A stretch of 64,000 nucleotides of DNA, from contig NZ_KV878783.1 of the NCBI RefSeq assembly GCF_001890765.1, positions 791,625 to 855,624 of the forward strand. Reading direction: 5' to 3'. The DNA is from Spirulina major PCC 6313 (lineage in GTDB: Bacteria > Cyanobacteriota > Cyanobacteriia > Cyanobacteriales > Spirulinaceae). Position 1 is the first letter of the stretch. The number at the start of each line of letters is the position of its first letter. Below are positions 9,810-20,600 of this stretch, piece after piece. The translations under genes and the position numbers were made by a program. A model generated the notes under the pieces. That model ran no database searches. It was not told the origin of the DNA and saw nothing but the letters and a program-made list of their open reading frames with translations.

Positions 9810-10661
9810 ATGGCAGACACAGTGACTCTGCGCGGCGTTCCCCATTATTACGAATGGGTGAAATCAGACTCCTCTGCCCCGAAGCCGGTGTTGGTGTTTA
9901 TGCATGGTTGGGGCGGCTCGGCTCGCTATTGGCGCACCACGGCTGAAGTCCTGTCCGATGGGTTTGATTGTTTGCTCTACGACTTGCGCGGCTTTGGGCG
10001 ATCGCCCCTCCCGCCCGATTGCACCCTCGGCTACGAACTGCACGACTACGCCGATGATCTGGCCCTCCTGCTCGATCAGTTTGAGATTGATCAAATCACC
10101 CTCAACGCCCATTCTTTGGGGGCTTCGATCGCGGCAGTATTCGCGGATCGGTATTGCGATCGCCTCCAACGATTGATCCTCACCTGTAGTGGCATCTTTG
10201 CCTACAACCGGATCACCTTCCCCCTCTTCCATCGCGCCAGTGAATCTGTGGTCAAATTCCGCTTTCCCTGGTTCTTGAACGTGCCCCTCGCCGAACACCT
10301 GTTCATGAGCCGCTTCCTCCATCGCCCCCTCCCCAGTGCGATCAGCCGCGAATTTCTCGCTGACTACCTCGACGCAGACCCAGCCGCCGCCATGGGCACG
10401 ATCTACACCGCCGTCAGCGAACAGGCCGCCCAAACCATGCCCACCGTTTTCCAACAGATCCAAGCCCCCACCCTCTTAATTTCCGGGCAAAAGGATCAAA
10501 TCATTCCCCCCAGACTCGGCCGCAGCGCCGCCGCTCTCAACCCCAAGATCACCCACATTGAACTGGCGAAAACGGGTCATTTTCCGATGCTAGAAGTGCC
10601 CGATACCTATCATCCCGCTGTCCGTGAGTTTCTCGACTTGGCTCCGATGACGGCGGTGTAA
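9810..10661 (+). CDS. Alpha/beta hydrolase
   Basis: 283-residue alpha/beta-hydrolase-fold protein; the substrate is unknown. The oxyanion region is FMHGWGGSARYW, the nucleophile elbow is NAHSLGAS (Ser), the acid lies in SGQKDQIIPP and the catalytic histidine in TGHFPMLE. The middle section (about 130-200) is a lid rich in aromatic and proline residues, like lipase/esterase or C-C hydrolase caps. The start codon follows the clpX stop by three bases, which suggests translation coupled to clpX. No signal peptide, so probably cytoplasmic. Confidence 0.9.
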   Translation: MADTVTLRGVPHYYEWVKSDSSAPKPVLVFMHGWGGSARYWRTTAEVLSDGFDCLLYDLRGFGRSPLPPDCTLGYELHDYADDLALLLDQFEIDQITLNAHSLGASIAAVFADRYCDRLQRLILTCSGIFAYNRITFPLFHRASESVVKFRFPWFLNVPLAEHLFMSRFLHRPLPSAISREFLADYLDADPAAAMGTIYTAVSEQAAQTMPTVFQQIQAPTLLISGQKDQIIPPRLGRSAAALNPKITHIELAKTGHFPMLEVPDTYHPAVREFLDLAPMTAV

Positions 10662-10707
10662 AGTGCGATCGCCCCTCGTTCCTAACCCTCGATGGAACGA
10701 AAATTCG

Positions 10708-10713
10708 TATAAT
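10708..10713 (+). promoter_or_regulatory. Likely -10 element of trpB
   Basis: A perfect TATAAT lies about 37 bp before the trpB GTG, in a short A/T-rich patch. The -35 region is poor, so this is a tentative call. Confidence 0.4.
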
Positions 10714-10749
10714 AAAAATCTGTTGAACGACCCCTAAACCCTAGCCACT

Positions 10750-11985
10750 GTGACCACCACTCCCCTGCCTCTCACCTCCACACAACCGGATCAACTCGGC
10801 CGCTTTGGTCGCTTTGGGGGGAAATATGTCCCCGAAACCCTAATGCCCGCCCTGACGGAATTGGAAACCGCCTACCAGCAATACCGCCATGATCCAGAGT
10901 TTCAAGCGGAACTGAATGGCCTCCTCAAAGACTACGTGGGCCGTCCGAGTCCCCTCTACTTTGCCGAACGCTTAACGGCCCATTACGCCCGTCCCGACGG
11001 TTCTGGCCCCCAGATTTACCTCAAACGGGAAGACCTCAACCACACCGGGGCCCACAAAATTAACAACGCCCTCGCCCAAGCCATCCTCGCCAAACGGATG
11101 GGCAAGCAGCGGATTATTGCCGAAACCGGAGCGGGACAGCATGGTGTGGCAACGGCCACCGTTTGTGCTCGGTTTGGTTTGGACTGTGTGATCTACATGG
11201 GCGTTCAGGATATGGAACGTCAGGCCTTAAATGTGTTTCGGATGCGTCTACTGGGGGCCACCGTGCAGCCGGTGGCCGCTGGGACAGGAACCCTCAAAGA
11301 TGCCACATCTGAAGCGATTCGCGACTGGGTCACGAATGTAGAAACCACCCATTACATCCTTGGTTCCGTGGCCGGCCCTCACCCCTACCCGATGATGGTG
11401 CGGGATTTCCATGCGGTGATTGGTACGGAAACGCGGCAGCAGTGTTTAGAACAGTGGGGCGGCTTACCGGATATTTTGCTGGCCTGTGTGGGGGGCGGCT
11501 CCAATGCGATGGGCTTGTTCCATGAGTTTGTGCATGAATCGTCGGTGCGCTTAATTGGGGTGGAGGCAGCAGGTGAAGGCACGGAGACGGCTCACCATGC
11601 CGCCACGTTGACGAAGGGCCAGCCAGGAGTGCTCCATGGGGCGATGAGTTATCTGCTCCAAGATCCGGAAGGGCAAGTGGTGGAGGCCCATTCGATTAGT
11701 GCGGGGCTGGACTATCCCGGTGTGGGGCCGGAGCATAGTTATTTGATGGAGACGGGACGGGCGGACTATTACAGTGTGACCGATGCTGATGCGGTGGCGG
11801 CGTTGGAACGCTTGTCACGGTTGGAGGGGATTATCCCGGCGTTGGAAACGTCCCATGCGATCGCCTATCTCGACACCCTCTGTCCGCAACTTGAGGGCAG
11901 TCCGCGCCTTGTGCTTAACTGTTCCGGACGGGGTGATAAGGATGTCCAAACCGTTGCCAAGTACCTCAAAATGCGCGAGGCGTAG
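10750..11985 (+). CDS. trpB: Tryptophan synthase beta chain
   Basis: PLP enzyme that joins indole and serine to give tryptophan, in a complex with TrpA (not in this window). The PLP lysine is Lys103 in HTGAHKINN, and the phosphate-binding glycine loop is GGGSNAMG. 411 residues, with the standard N-terminal [19 protein letters not shown]. The start is GTG at 10750. An orphan trpB away from other trp genes is usual in cyanobacteria. It is followed 12 bp later by the RNase D-like gene. Confidence 0.97.
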   Translation: MTTTPLPLTSTQPDQLGRFGRFGGKYVPETLMPALTELETAYQQYRHDPEFQAELNGLLKDYVGRPSPLYFAERLTAHYARPDGSGPQIYLKREDLNHTGAHKINNALAQAILAKRMGKQRIIAETGAGQHGVATATVCARFGLDCVIYMGVQDMERQALNVFRMRLLGATVQPVAAGTGTLKDATSEAIRDWVTNVETTHYILGSVAGPHPYPMMVRDFHAVIGTETRQQCLEQWGGLPDILLACVGGGSNAMGLFHEFVHESSVRLIGVEAAGEGTETAHHAATLTKGQPGVLHGAMSYLLQDPEGQVVEAHSISAGLDYPGVGPEHSYLMETGRADYYSVTDADAVAALERLSRLEGIIPALETSHAIAYLDTLCPQLEGSPRLVLNCSGRGDKDVQTVAKYLKMREA

Positions 11986-11997
11986 GATTGAAGAGCC

Positions 11998-12624
11998 ATG
12001 AATAAGTTTCACGTTTGCGATCGCGACCTCGACACCGCCAGTTTCGAGCATTATCAACAGGCCGAAGCCCTCGCCCTCGATACCGAAACCATGGGGCTAG
12101 TATTGGGGCGCGATCGCCTCTGCCTCGTGCAACTCTGCGACCCCGATGGCTACATCACCGCCATCCGGATCGCCCCCGGCCAAACCGCCGCCCCCAACCT
12201 CAGCCGCCTCCTAGAAAATCCCCAAATCACCAAGATTTTCCACTACGCCCGGTTTGACGTTGCCCAATTTCAGCACACCTTCAACACCGTCACCCAGCCC
12301 ATCTTCTGCACCAAAATCGCCAGCAAAATCGCCCGCACCTACACCGGCAGCCACGGCCTCAAATCCCTCGTCCAAGAACTCGAAGGCATTGAACTCGATA
12401 AAAGCTCCCAAAGTTCCGACTGGGGCAACCCCCACACCCTCTCCCCCGACCAACTCCAATACGCCGCCAACGATGTTCGCTATCTCATTCCCCTCCGCCA
12501 AAAACTAATCACCATGCTTGAGCGCGAGAATCGCTGGGTATTGGCACAACGCTGCTTTGATTGTCTGCCGGTCATCATCGATCTCGACATCTTGCAGTTC
12601 AAAGATATTTTTGACCACAAGTAA
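11998..12624 (+). CDS. Ribonuclease D-like 3'-5' exonuclease (DEDDy)
   Basis: 208-residue DEDD-superfamily exonuclease with only the catalytic domain; the HRDC domains of full RNase D are absent. Metal-binding motifs are ExoI LALDTETMG (Asp, Glu), ExoII HYARFDVAQF (Asp) and ExoIII YAANDVRYL (Tyr and Asp, the DEDDy type). Probably trims the 3' ends of structured RNAs such as tRNA precursors. It begins 12 bp after trpB and may share its transcript. Short stand-alone forms of this kind are common in cyanobacteria. Confidence 0.9.
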   Translation: MNKFHVCDRDLDTASFEHYQQAEALALDTETMGLVLGRDRLCLVQLCDPDGYITAIRIAPGQTAAPNLSRLLENPQITKIFHYARFDVAQFQHTFNTVTQPIFCTKIASKIARTYTGSHGLKSLVQELEGIELDKSSQSSDWGNPHTLSPDQLQYAANDVRYLIPLRQKLITMLERENRWVLAQRCFDCLPVIIDLDILQFKDIFDHK

Positions 12625-12808
12625 GCGGTTGTTTTCTTCGTGCAAAGAGTATAGTCAAGATAGTCAAAACGCGATTTCATCGTGATGCCCCATGCTCCCA
12701 ATCATGGGCGGCACTGTCCATGTTACCCCCGGAACGAGTCTGCATCACACAACAAACGTTATCGGTCTAACGTGCGGGTTAATGTCCTTTGGAGAGGAGT
12801 AGAAACAG

Positions 12809-14872
12809 ATGAGGCTCGGAAGGTTTCCCCATGCCCGCCTTATTCTTTGGTTTGGAATTTTCATGATCAGTTGTTTCCTGCCCGTACAGGCGCAATTACA
12901 ACTGGATGCCAACCAAGCCCCAATTCCGAACCACGCCCCGATTCCCCTAACCACCAATTGGCATTATCGCTGGGACACCCTGCCCGAATTTCCAGCCGGG
13001 GTCGAACTGCCCCAATGGAACGAACTCGAAGACTGGCAAAGTCTTGATCTCCCCCAAAAAGTGCGCGTCGAACCGGATCAAGACATTCTCTGGTTAGCCG
13101 TAACCTTGCCAGAGGTGCGATCGCGCTTCCCCGCTCTCTACTTTCGCGGCATTCCCCACATCCTCGAAGCCTACATCAACGGCGAACAAGTCTACCTCTA
13201 CGACGAACTCAAATCCGATGGCACCCTCAAAGAAAAAGAAGGGGAATTTCCCATCATTAACCTCCAACCCACCCACTACGCCCAAATCCTCCTGATTCGC
13301 GTTTATGTGGGCAGCGATCGCCTCACCGTCGGCAACGATCCCAGCGTCCTGATCGGCTTTGGTCACCAACCCCTCTACGGCTCCCAACCCGATCTCTTTC
13401 GACGCTTAATTTTTAATGATGGTGTGCGGTTTATCCTCGGCTTTCTCTTCATTGTCTGTGGCTTTTTTCCCCTGATCATCACCCTCTTCAAACGCACCGA
13501 CCCCATCTATGTATCCTTCGCCTTTGTTACTTTTCTACTCGGCATTTACACCATCACCCCCGCCCAACTAATTCGCCTCCTCTTCAACTACAGCCTCTTC
13601 TGGACATTCATTCATCACACCACCTTTCACCTCCTCCCCGTCAGCCTGTCCCTATTCTTTGAACATGTGTTTGGCGCAGGCCCTAAAAAAATCATTCGTC
13701 GTCTCCGGTATGTGCATTTAATCTATGCCCCGATCGCGATCATCCTCGCAAGCACTCCCCTCGTCAGTTGGGGAAACGCCGCCCTCCCCACTCAAATCGG
13801 CTCCCTCTTTACCTCCTCAATTCTCATTCTCCTCGCCACCTGGAGAGCCATTAAAGGTGATCCCGAAGCCAAGATTATTTCCTTTGGCTTTTCGATTTTC
13901 CTGATTTGTGCAATGCACGATATTGTGATGTACATTTACCCCATTTCAAACTGGGTCACGATCCAGTTTTATCCCTGGGGAATGCTGTTCTTTTTAATCT
14001 GTTTAGCCTTCATTGTTGAACGTCGGTTCACCGAAGCCCAAAACCACCTCAAAGCCTATGCCAGAGCCTCCGATCGCTTCGTTCCCCATGAATTTCTCCA
14101 ATTCCTCGGCAAAACCAGCATCATTGATGTCAAATTAGGCGATCAGGTTCAAAAAGAAATGACCGTTTTATTTTCTGATATTCGCTCCTTCACGAGTATT
14201 TCAGAAAGTATGCCCCCCGAACGCAACTTTAACTTTTTAAATGCCTATCTCCGGGCCGTTAGTCCGGTGATTCGTCAATATAATGGTTTTATTGATAAAT
14301 ATATTGGGGATGCCGTGATGGCCCTCTTTCCCCACAGCGTTGAAGATGCCATTCAGGCCGCCGTTTCCATGCAGAAAGCGTTGGATCAATTTAATCAAAG
14401 TGTGCGCGAAGAAGGCTATCCCGCGATTCAGATTGGAATTGGCCTGCACCGAGGGACGCTGATGTTAGGAACCATTGGCGAACAACAACGAATGGAAACG
14501 ACGGTGATTGCGGATGCGGTGAATCTTGCCTCACGTTTAGAAGATTCCACCAAACGGTATGGCGCAAGTTTAGTGATTAGTCAAAGCACCCTCAATCAAT
14601 TAAAACATCCTGACCAGTTTTCCTCGCGCTATTTGGGGACAATTCTCGTCAAAGGCAAAAAAGAACCGATCAGGATTTGCGAAATTTATGAGTCCGATGC
14701 CACCCATATCCGCAATCTCAAAACTGAAACCAAAGGCAGTTTTGAAGCTGCCATTGATCTTTACGACCAAGGCAAATTAGAGGCAGCGGCGCAACTGTTT
14801 CAATCGGTCTGTGCTGAGAATCCTGAAGATGCTGTGGCGAAACTCTGCTTGCTGCGGTGTAAGCATCTGTGA
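12809..14872 (+). CDS. Membrane class III adenylate cyclase with 7TMR-DISM-like sensor
   Basis: 687 residues in four parts. (1) A signal peptide (residues ~1-29) and an extracytoplasmic beta-sandwich domain (~30-190) like 7TMR-DISMED sensors. (2) Seven membrane helices (~200-410). (3) A class III cyclase domain (~440-630) with metal aspartates Asp457 in FSDIRSF and Asp501 in IGDAVMALF. The ADAVNLASRLE segment fits ATP rather than GTP specificity. (4) A short TPR-like C-terminal tail. It probably turns an envelope signal into cAMP. The ATG is preceded by GGAGAGGAG at 12791-12799, a strong ribosome site. The ligand is unknown. Confidence 0.92.
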   Translation: MRLGRFPHARLILWFGIFMISCFLPVQAQLQLDANQAPIPNHAPIPLTTNWHYRWDTLPEFPAGVELPQWNELEDWQSLDLPQKVRVEPDQDILWLAVTLPEVRSRFPALYFRGIPHILEAYINGEQVYLYDELKSDGTLKEKEGEFPIINLQPTHYAQILLIRVYVGSDRLTVGNDPSVLIGFGHQPLYGSQPDLFRRLIFNDGVRFILGFLFIVCGFFPLIITLFKRTDPIYVSFAFVTFLLGIYTITPAQLIRLLFNYSLFWTFIHHTTFHLLPVSLSLFFEHVFGAGPKKIIRRLRYVHLIYAPIAIILASTPLVSWGNAALPTQIGSLFTSSILILLATWRAIKGDPEAKIISFGFSIFLICAMHDIVMYIYPISNWVTIQFYPWGMLFFLICLAFIVERRFTEAQNHLKAYARASDRFVPHEFLQFLGKTSIIDVKLGDQVQKEMTVLFSDIRSFTSISESMPPERNFNFLNAYLRAVSPVIRQYNGFIDKYIGDAVMALFPHSVEDAIQAAVSMQKALDQFNQSVREEGYPAIQIGIGLHRGTLMLGTIGEQQRMETTVIADAVNLASRLEDSTKRYGASLVISQSTLNQLKHPDQFSSRYLGTILVKGKKEPIRICEIYESDATHIRNLKTETKGSFEAAIDLYDQGKLEAAAQLFQSVCAENPEDAVAKLCLLRCKHL

Positions 14873-15279
14873 CGATCGCCCTAGGCAGCGGCTAAATTTG
14901 GCTAAATTTACAGCTTGTTCGCTCATTACCCTCACCCCAAACCCTGGTTGACTGACAAAAGTCAGGGTAGCGAGCTAGAAGCTCGCACTACAGCGGATTC
15001 CAATCCCCGACGGACTGATCCGAAATTCAGTCAGGTCAAACCCAAGATTGGTGGGGATGAGTTTGCCGAACCCCGATCCGTCAAGAACTTTAGTTCTTGG
15101 CTCAGAGCGAAAGTGGGCTAATGCCCACTGTGGAACCCGTGAACACGGGTTTTCGCTCTGAGGCGGGGATTTTAAGCCCTGACTGGGGGAACCGCTGCTT
15201 GGGTTATGGATAAGCTGTCTGTCGCCCAGGGGGCGGGGGGATTCTGATCGGTGCGGGATGATTGCTGAACAAGCTGTCA
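14873..15279. other. Structured non-coding region with several hairpins
   Basis: About 400 bp between the cyclase gene and a minus-strand hypothetical gene, with no convincing coding frame. It holds a GCGAGC-TAGAA-GCTCGC hairpin (14970-14986) followed by ACTACAG, an 18-bp hairpin CAAGAACT-TT-AGTTCTTG (15082-15099), and directly next to it the three-way-junction fold at 15101-15162. All are members of the small-hairpin repeat family found elsewhere in the window. Confidence 0.7.
15101..15162. repeat. 62-nt perfect three-way-junction fold
   Basis: The outer 11-bp stem CTCAGAGCGAA (15101-15111) / TTCGCTCTGAG (15152-15162) encloses two perfect hairpins: AGTGGGC-TAAT-GCCCACT (15112-15129) and AACCCGTG-AA-CACGGGTT (15134-15151). 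Only four unpaired bases (GTGG) lie at the junction. There are no mismatches in any of the 26 base pairs. It may be a cruciform-forming DNA element or a structured RNA; the sequence alone does not decide. Confidence 0.85.
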
Positions 15280-15654
15280 TTAGTGGTTGGGGTCACGGTC
15301 GGCGGGGTCGAGAAAGTCTTGGAGGATTTCGTCGGGTTCGTCGTCTACGTCCCAATATTCGTGATCTGAGGGTGGGGGGGGTGGGGTGGGCTGGCTGGAG
15401 GTACGGCTGAGGGCGATCGCTTGCACATAGTTGAGGCGTTGGGTGAGTTCCTGGAGGGATTGGCGCAGGGTGGTGACTTCGCTGTCGAGGTGATCGAGGC
15501 GTGGGACATTGGTGTTGACAGTTTCACCGAGGTAGTAGGCGATCGCTTCGGTCATCACCTCGGCGGGGGCTTTTTTGCGTTCGGCGGCTAACCGTTCGAG
15601 TTTTAGTTTCCAGGCGAGGGGTAGCTCGCAATGCACTTTGACCACATCACTCAT
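15280..15654 (-). CDS. Small protein with ribbon-helix-helix-like N terminus
   Basis: 124 residues. The N-terminal ~45 residues (VHCELPLAWKLKLERLAAER then PAEVMTEAIAYYLGE) have the beta-strand/two-helix pattern of RHH (CopG/Arc-type) DNA-binding proteins. A coiled-coil segment follows (~52-82), then a proline run and a very acidic tail. No membrane segment. It lies 45 bp downstream of the MATE gene on the same strand, so it may be co-transcribed. It could be a small regulator or an antitoxin-like protein, but no toxin gene is beside it. Confidence 0.65.
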   Translation of the reverse strand: MSDVVKVHCELPLAWKLKLERLAAERKKAPAEVMTEAIAYYLGETVNTNVPRLDHLDSEVTTLRQSLQELTQRLNYVQAIALSRTSSQPTPPPPPSDHEYWDVDDEPDEILQDFLDPADRDPNH

Positions 15655-15698
15655 AGGACATCACACCGAAGAATTCAGAGGGAATCGTTCAGGGTATG

Positions 15699-17063
15699 TT
15701 ACGCGATCGTGGTTCCGGTTTGCCGCAGAAATCGCCCGGTTAAGACCACCGCCGCCACGATCAACCCCCAGACTAAGCCAATCCACAGCCCTACCCCCTG
15801 CCACGGCCCCACAATCCCTAATAGATAACTACACCCTAACCCCATCCCCCAATAGGACAGCAGCCCGATCCACATCGGCGCGTAGGTGTCTTTGAGGCCG
15901 CGTAAGGCTCCATTGGCGATCACTTGAATGCCGTCAAACACTTGAAACAGCGCGGCGACTCGTAATAACTGCACGGCATAGTGAATGACGGCGGTATTGT
16001 CGGGGTTGGTGCGATCGAGATAGATGCCGATGATCAGATCCGGCAGCAGCCAAAACAGCACCCCCATGCAACTCATAAACAGGGTTCCTAGGCCAATCCC
16101 GACACAGCCGGCTTGACGCATTCCCCGCCGATTTCCCTGGCCGTAGAATTGGCCGACCCGGACGGCGGTGGCGTGGGAAATGCCCAGGGGAATCATGAAG
16201 GTGATGGCGGCGGTTTGGATGGCGATCTGGTGGGCGGCGAGGGCGGTGGTGCTGAGGGTTCCCATCAGATAGGTGACACAGAGGAACAGACCGGTTTCTA
16301 GGGTCATTAGGCTACCATAGGGGATGCCAATGCGGAACAGTTCGGCCATCATTGCGGGTTGCCAGGGACAGCGGGCGAAGAAGCGATAGGGGCGAAAGCT
16401 GGGGCGAGAGAAGATGATGCTGAGGGCGATCGCAAACTTGACCCAAAAGGCGATCGTACTGGCCCAGCCTAAACCGGCTAACCCCAGTTCCGGCAAGCCC
16501 CAGCGACCGAACATCAACCCGTAGTTGAGCACGACATTGAGTGCAATCCCTAACCCCATGATCTGCATGATGATCTGGGGTTGGTTCACCGCTGAGGCGA
16601 GGTTCCGAATCAGGCTAAACCCAAGGGCGGCGGGGATGCCCCAGGCGATCGCTTGGAGATAGCCTTGGGCCAGTTCGGTATTGGTGACGGATTGGCCCAG
16701 GTAGGGGAGGGCGGTGGCTAGGTTCCAGACGATCAGGCTTAGGGGTGTGGCGATCAGCAGGGTGAAGAGAAGACCATGGATGCTGATCGTGGGGAGGCGA
16801 TCGCGCTGTCCGGCTCCGATGGCGATCGCCGCCACCGTTCCCACGGACGACACACAACCCACCCCAATAATGAGCAATGACATCACCGAGGTAGACCCCA
16901 ACGCTCCGGCGGCGAGGGACTGTTCCCCCAGCCACCCCATCATCATCGTATCCACGAAGTTCGTAGCCGCTTCAGAGAGTTGAGCGATCGCCAAAGGGAA
17001 GGATAATTGTACGCAGGCCCGGAGTTCTTGCTGTAGCCGCCAGGGCATTGGTGATGAAGACAT
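15699..17063 (-). CDS. MATE family efflux transporter
   Basis: 454-residue integral membrane protein with about 12 helices in two similar halves, the multidrug and toxic compound extrusion fold (cation-coupled antiport). N-terminal signatures include QLSEAATNFVDTMMMGWLGE and the second half GIPYGSLMTLETGLFLCV. The chosen start is ATG 17063, since the longer frame to TTG 17081 adds six untypical residues. The substrate cannot be predicted. The small RHH-like gene follows in the same direction. Confidence 0.93.
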   Translation of the reverse strand: MSSSPMPWRLQQELRACVQLSFPLAIAQLSEAATNFVDTMMMGWLGEQSLAAGALGSTSVMSLLIIGVGCVSSVGTVAAIAIGAGQRDRLPTISIHGLLFTLLIATPLSLIVWNLATALPYLGQSVTNTELAQGYLQAIAWGIPAALGFSLIRNLASAVNQPQIIMQIMGLGIALNVVLNYGLMFGRWGLPELGLAGLGWASTIAFWVKFAIALSIIFSRPSFRPYRFFARCPWQPAMMAELFRIGIPYGSLMTLETGLFLCVTYLMGTLSTTALAAHQIAIQTAAITFMIPLGISHATAVRVGQFYGQGNRRGMRQAGCVGIGLGTLFMSCMGVLFWLLPDLIIGIYLDRTNPDNTAVIHYAVQLLRVAALFQVFDGIQVIANGALRGLKDTYAPMWIGLLSYWGMGLGCSYLLGIVGPWQGVGLWIGLVWGLIVAAVVLTGRFLRQTGTTIA

Positions 17064-17247
17064 AGGGCTGAGAGTTTTCAACTGAACAACTGAATCGGTG
17101 ATCCAGCGGTGAGCCTCTGACCGCTGTGGCCAAGACCGATCCGCCGGAGAATCGCTCGTAATACAAGATACTACAAAAAGCGGTCATCCTGAGACCCCTG
17201 GGGCGGATTCCCGGATAATCCGTGCTTTTAGCTACAATTCCAAACCC

Positions 17248-17263
17248 AATCTATGTATAGATT
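17248..17263. promoter_or_regulatory. Palindrome upstream of the small membrane ORF / ppc
   Basis: AATCTA-TGTA-TAGATT, six-base arms around TGTA, in the 277-bp divergent spacer between the MATE gene and the plus-strand genes. It could be an operator or an extended -10 region. No protein is implied. Confidence 0.3.
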
Positions 17264-17340
17264 CTGGCGAATTGAATCGTGACTTTCAACGGGTCAATTT
17301 TCCGCTACACTACTGAACAGTTCAAATCAATCTAACCCGC

Positions 17341-17535
17341 GTGACTTCTCGTTCTTTGCAGACATCCACTCCCGTGCTACTCAGTATGATGACCCTGCCC
17401 TTTTTAGGGACGGTGCTTCTGGTTGATGCGATCGCGCAGCACCTCCAAACCTTGGGTGAAACCAGTGAAGAACTGCTGCGGGGCGATCGCCTCCCCACCC
17501 TCCCCTTCCCGGAACCGCACCCCTCTCAACCCTAG
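17341..17535 (+). CDS. Small membrane protein (64 aa)
   Basis: GTG-started frame with one clear membrane segment (VLLSMMTLPFLGTVLLVDAIA, about residues 12-32) and a charged, proline-rich C terminus (SEELLRGDRLPTLPFPEP). The composition is protein-like and it sits just upstream of ppc in the same direction. There is no good ribosome site before the GTG. Function unknown; it could be a small thylakoid or plasma-membrane protein, or a chance frame. Confidence 0.45.
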   Translation: MTSRSLQTSTPVLLSMMTLPFLGTVLLVDAIAQHLQTLGETSEELLRGDRLPTLPFPEPHPSQP

Positions 17536-17658
17536 CCACCCAGAGCGTCAATCCCCGGAGTTGACAAATCGTAACTCTGTGTTGCTAAACGTGTCGATTC
17601 CCCAAAATCTCAATCGAGATCCTCTAGACTACCCTAGTATCTGCAACCATCAGACATC

Positions 17659-20600
17659 ATGAGTTCGCTGCTTCAAACCTCAGAGCAAACCCTGCAACTG
17701 CCGTCTAATTCAATGCTCCTGTTGCACCATCGTCTTAGGATGGTTGAAGATTTATGGGAATCAGTCTTGGTGGCCGAATGTGGTCAACCGCTAGTGGATC
17801 TCCTGCGTCAACTCCGCTCCATGTGCTCCCCTGAAGGGCAGACCAAGATCCTCGACAAAGCGGCGGTTCTTCACCTGATTGAACAGCTTGACCTCAACGA
17901 AGCGATTCGCGCCGCCCGCGCCTTCGCCCTCTACTTCCAACTGATCAACATTGTTGAACAGCATTACGAACAGCGCGAGCAGCGCCTCTCTCGCCGCGCC
18001 ACCTATAAAGAGAAGTCCCCCGCCTTTCTCACCACCCCCACCCCCCCAACCCCGACGAGCCGCCCCCCGATGACGCAGCCAACAATCACCGAGAGGATGC
18101 CGCCGCGCCCCTCGGTGCCAAGCAACTCGAACGCAATCTTAAAGACAGTGAACTCGCCAAGCCCAAAGCCGGGACGTTCCATTGGCTCTTTCCCTACCTG
18201 CGGCAGCAAAATATGCCGCCCCAAAAAATTCAACGCCTGCTCGATAATCTCGATATTCGCCTGGTCTTTACCGCCCACCCGACGGAGATCGTGCGCCATA
18301 CGATCCGACGTAAACAACGCCGCATTTCCAACACCCTGCGCCATCTCGATCAAGCCGAGGAAGCCTATCGCGGCCTAGGGCTGACCAACTCCTGGGAAGC
18401 CGAAACCGCCACCCGCCAACTCCATGATGAAATTCGGCTCTGGTGGCGCACCGATGAACTGCACCAATTCAAGCCGACGGTGTTGGATGAGTTGGACTAT
18501 ACCTTGCACTATTTCCAAGAGGTGCTGTTTGATGCGCTGCCGGAATTGGCGGTGCGCCTCAAGCAGGCATTACAAGATACCTTTCCGACGTTGCGATCGC
18601 CCAAAAACCGGTTTTGTTACTTCGGCTCCTGGGTGGGTTCCGATCGCGATGGCAACCCCTCCGTTACCCCCGAAGTCACCTGGCGCACCGCCTGCTATCA
18701 ACGCAACATCGTTCTCGAAAAATACCTCCTGTCGATCCAAGAACTGATCAATCAACTCAGTCTGTCCCTGCATTGGAGCAATGTCCTGCCGGATCTCTTG
18801 GATTCCCTAGAGCGCGATCGCACCTACCTCGGTGAAGTCTACGAAAAACTCGCCATCCGCTACCGCCAAGAACCCTATCGCCTCAAACTCGCCTACATTC
18901 AAAAACGCCTCGAAAACACCCGCGAACGGAACCACCTCCTCACCAGCAGCGACCCCCATCAGCAACGCCTCCTAGACGAAATCCACCCCAAAACCATCTA
19001 TCAATCCGGCGATGAATTTCTCGCAGAATTGTGTCTCCTGCAGCGCAACCTCAGCGAAACCGGCATCGCCTGCCAAGACCTCGACAAACTGATCGCCCAA
19101 GTGGAAATCTACAGTTTCCACCTGACGGAACTAGACATTCGCCAAGAATCCCTCCGCCATTCCGAAGCGATCACCGAAATCGCTGCCTATATCCAAGCCT
19201 TGCCCAGGCCCTACGATGAACTCGAAGAGGCCGATCGCCGGAATTGGTTAATCACCGAATTGCCCACCCGCCGCCCGTTGATCCCCTCAGAAGCGCCCTT
19301 TTCCGATCGCACCCGTGAAACCATTGAAACCTTCCAGATAGTGCGTCGCCTCCAAAAAGAGTTTGGCCCGAACATTTGCCAAACCTACGTGATCAGCATG
19401 AGCAACGATGTAAGCGATGTGCTCGAAGTGCTGATTTTGGCCCAGGAAGCGGGGCTGTATGATCCGGTGACGGGGAAAAGTAGCATTCAGATTGTGCCCC
19501 TGTTCGAGACCGTGGACGATCTCAAACGTGCGCCGGCGGTGATGACGGCATTGTTTAATTTGCCCTTGTACCGTGCCACCTTGGCCGGCGGTTACGAGGC
19601 CTTGAATACCCAATTAGCCGCGGCCAATTTACCCCATTCGCAACTTCCCCACACGGAACCCCTACAAGAAGTCATGCTGGGGTATTCCGATAGCAATAAA
19701 GATTCGGGGTTTTTGAGTAGTAATTGGGAAATTCACAAGGCGCAGAAGGCGTTGCAGACGATCGCCAGCCAGTTCGGGATCGCCTTGCGGATTTTCCATG
19801 GGCGCGGCGGTTCCGTGGGACGCGGCGGTGGGCCAGCCTACGAGGCGATTTTGGCGCAACCGAATTCCACCATTAACGGCCGGATCAAAATTACCGAACA
19901 AGGGGAGGTGCTCGCGTCGAAATATTCCCTCCCGGAATTGGCGCTGTATCATCTTGAAACCGCATCAACGGCGGTGTTGCAGTCGAGTTTGCTCGGTAGC
20001 GGCTTTGATGATATTGAGCCGTGGAATGAAATTATGGAGGAGTTGGCGACGCGATCGCGCACCTGCTACCGGAATTTAATTTACGAGCAACCGGACTTCA
20101 TTGATTTCTTTATGTCCGTCACGCCGATCCAAGAAATCAGCCAATTGCAAATTAGCTCCCGCCCCGCTCGGCGCAAAAGTGGCAAAAAAGACCTTAGTTC
20201 ATTACGGGCGATTCCCTGGGTGTTTAGCTGGACTCAAAGCCGCTTTCTCCTTCCGGCTTGGTATGGGGTGGGGACGGCCCTAAAAAGTTTCCTCGATGAA
20301 GAGCCAGAAGAAAACTTAAAACTGATCCGCTATTTCTATTTCAAATGGCCCTTTTTCCGCATGGCCATTTCTAAAGTAGAGATGACCCTCGCCAAGGTGG
20401 ATTTACAAATGGCGAACCACTATGTGCAAGAATTATCGGCTCCGGACGATCGCGATCGCTTCATGAAAGTGTTCGACCAAATCGCCGAGGAATTTAAACT
20501 CACCTGCGAGATCATCTTGGCCGTGAAAGGGGCCACCAATCTGTTAGATGATGACCCCGAATTACAGCGTTCCGTGTATCTCCGCAACGGCACGATTGTC

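Noticed and set aside
9864-10463. Minus-strand 199-codon frame
   Set aside because: Antisense shadow of the alpha/beta hydrolase, which has a full catalytic triad on the plus strand.
14915-15121. Small plus-strand frame after the cyclase gene
   Set aside because: It lies across hairpin repeats and has no protein-like composition or ribosome site.
17659-18378. A separate 239-aa protein at the start of ppc
   Set aside because: Its last ~110 residues are the ppc coding sequence read out of frame; the first part is the PEPC N terminus.
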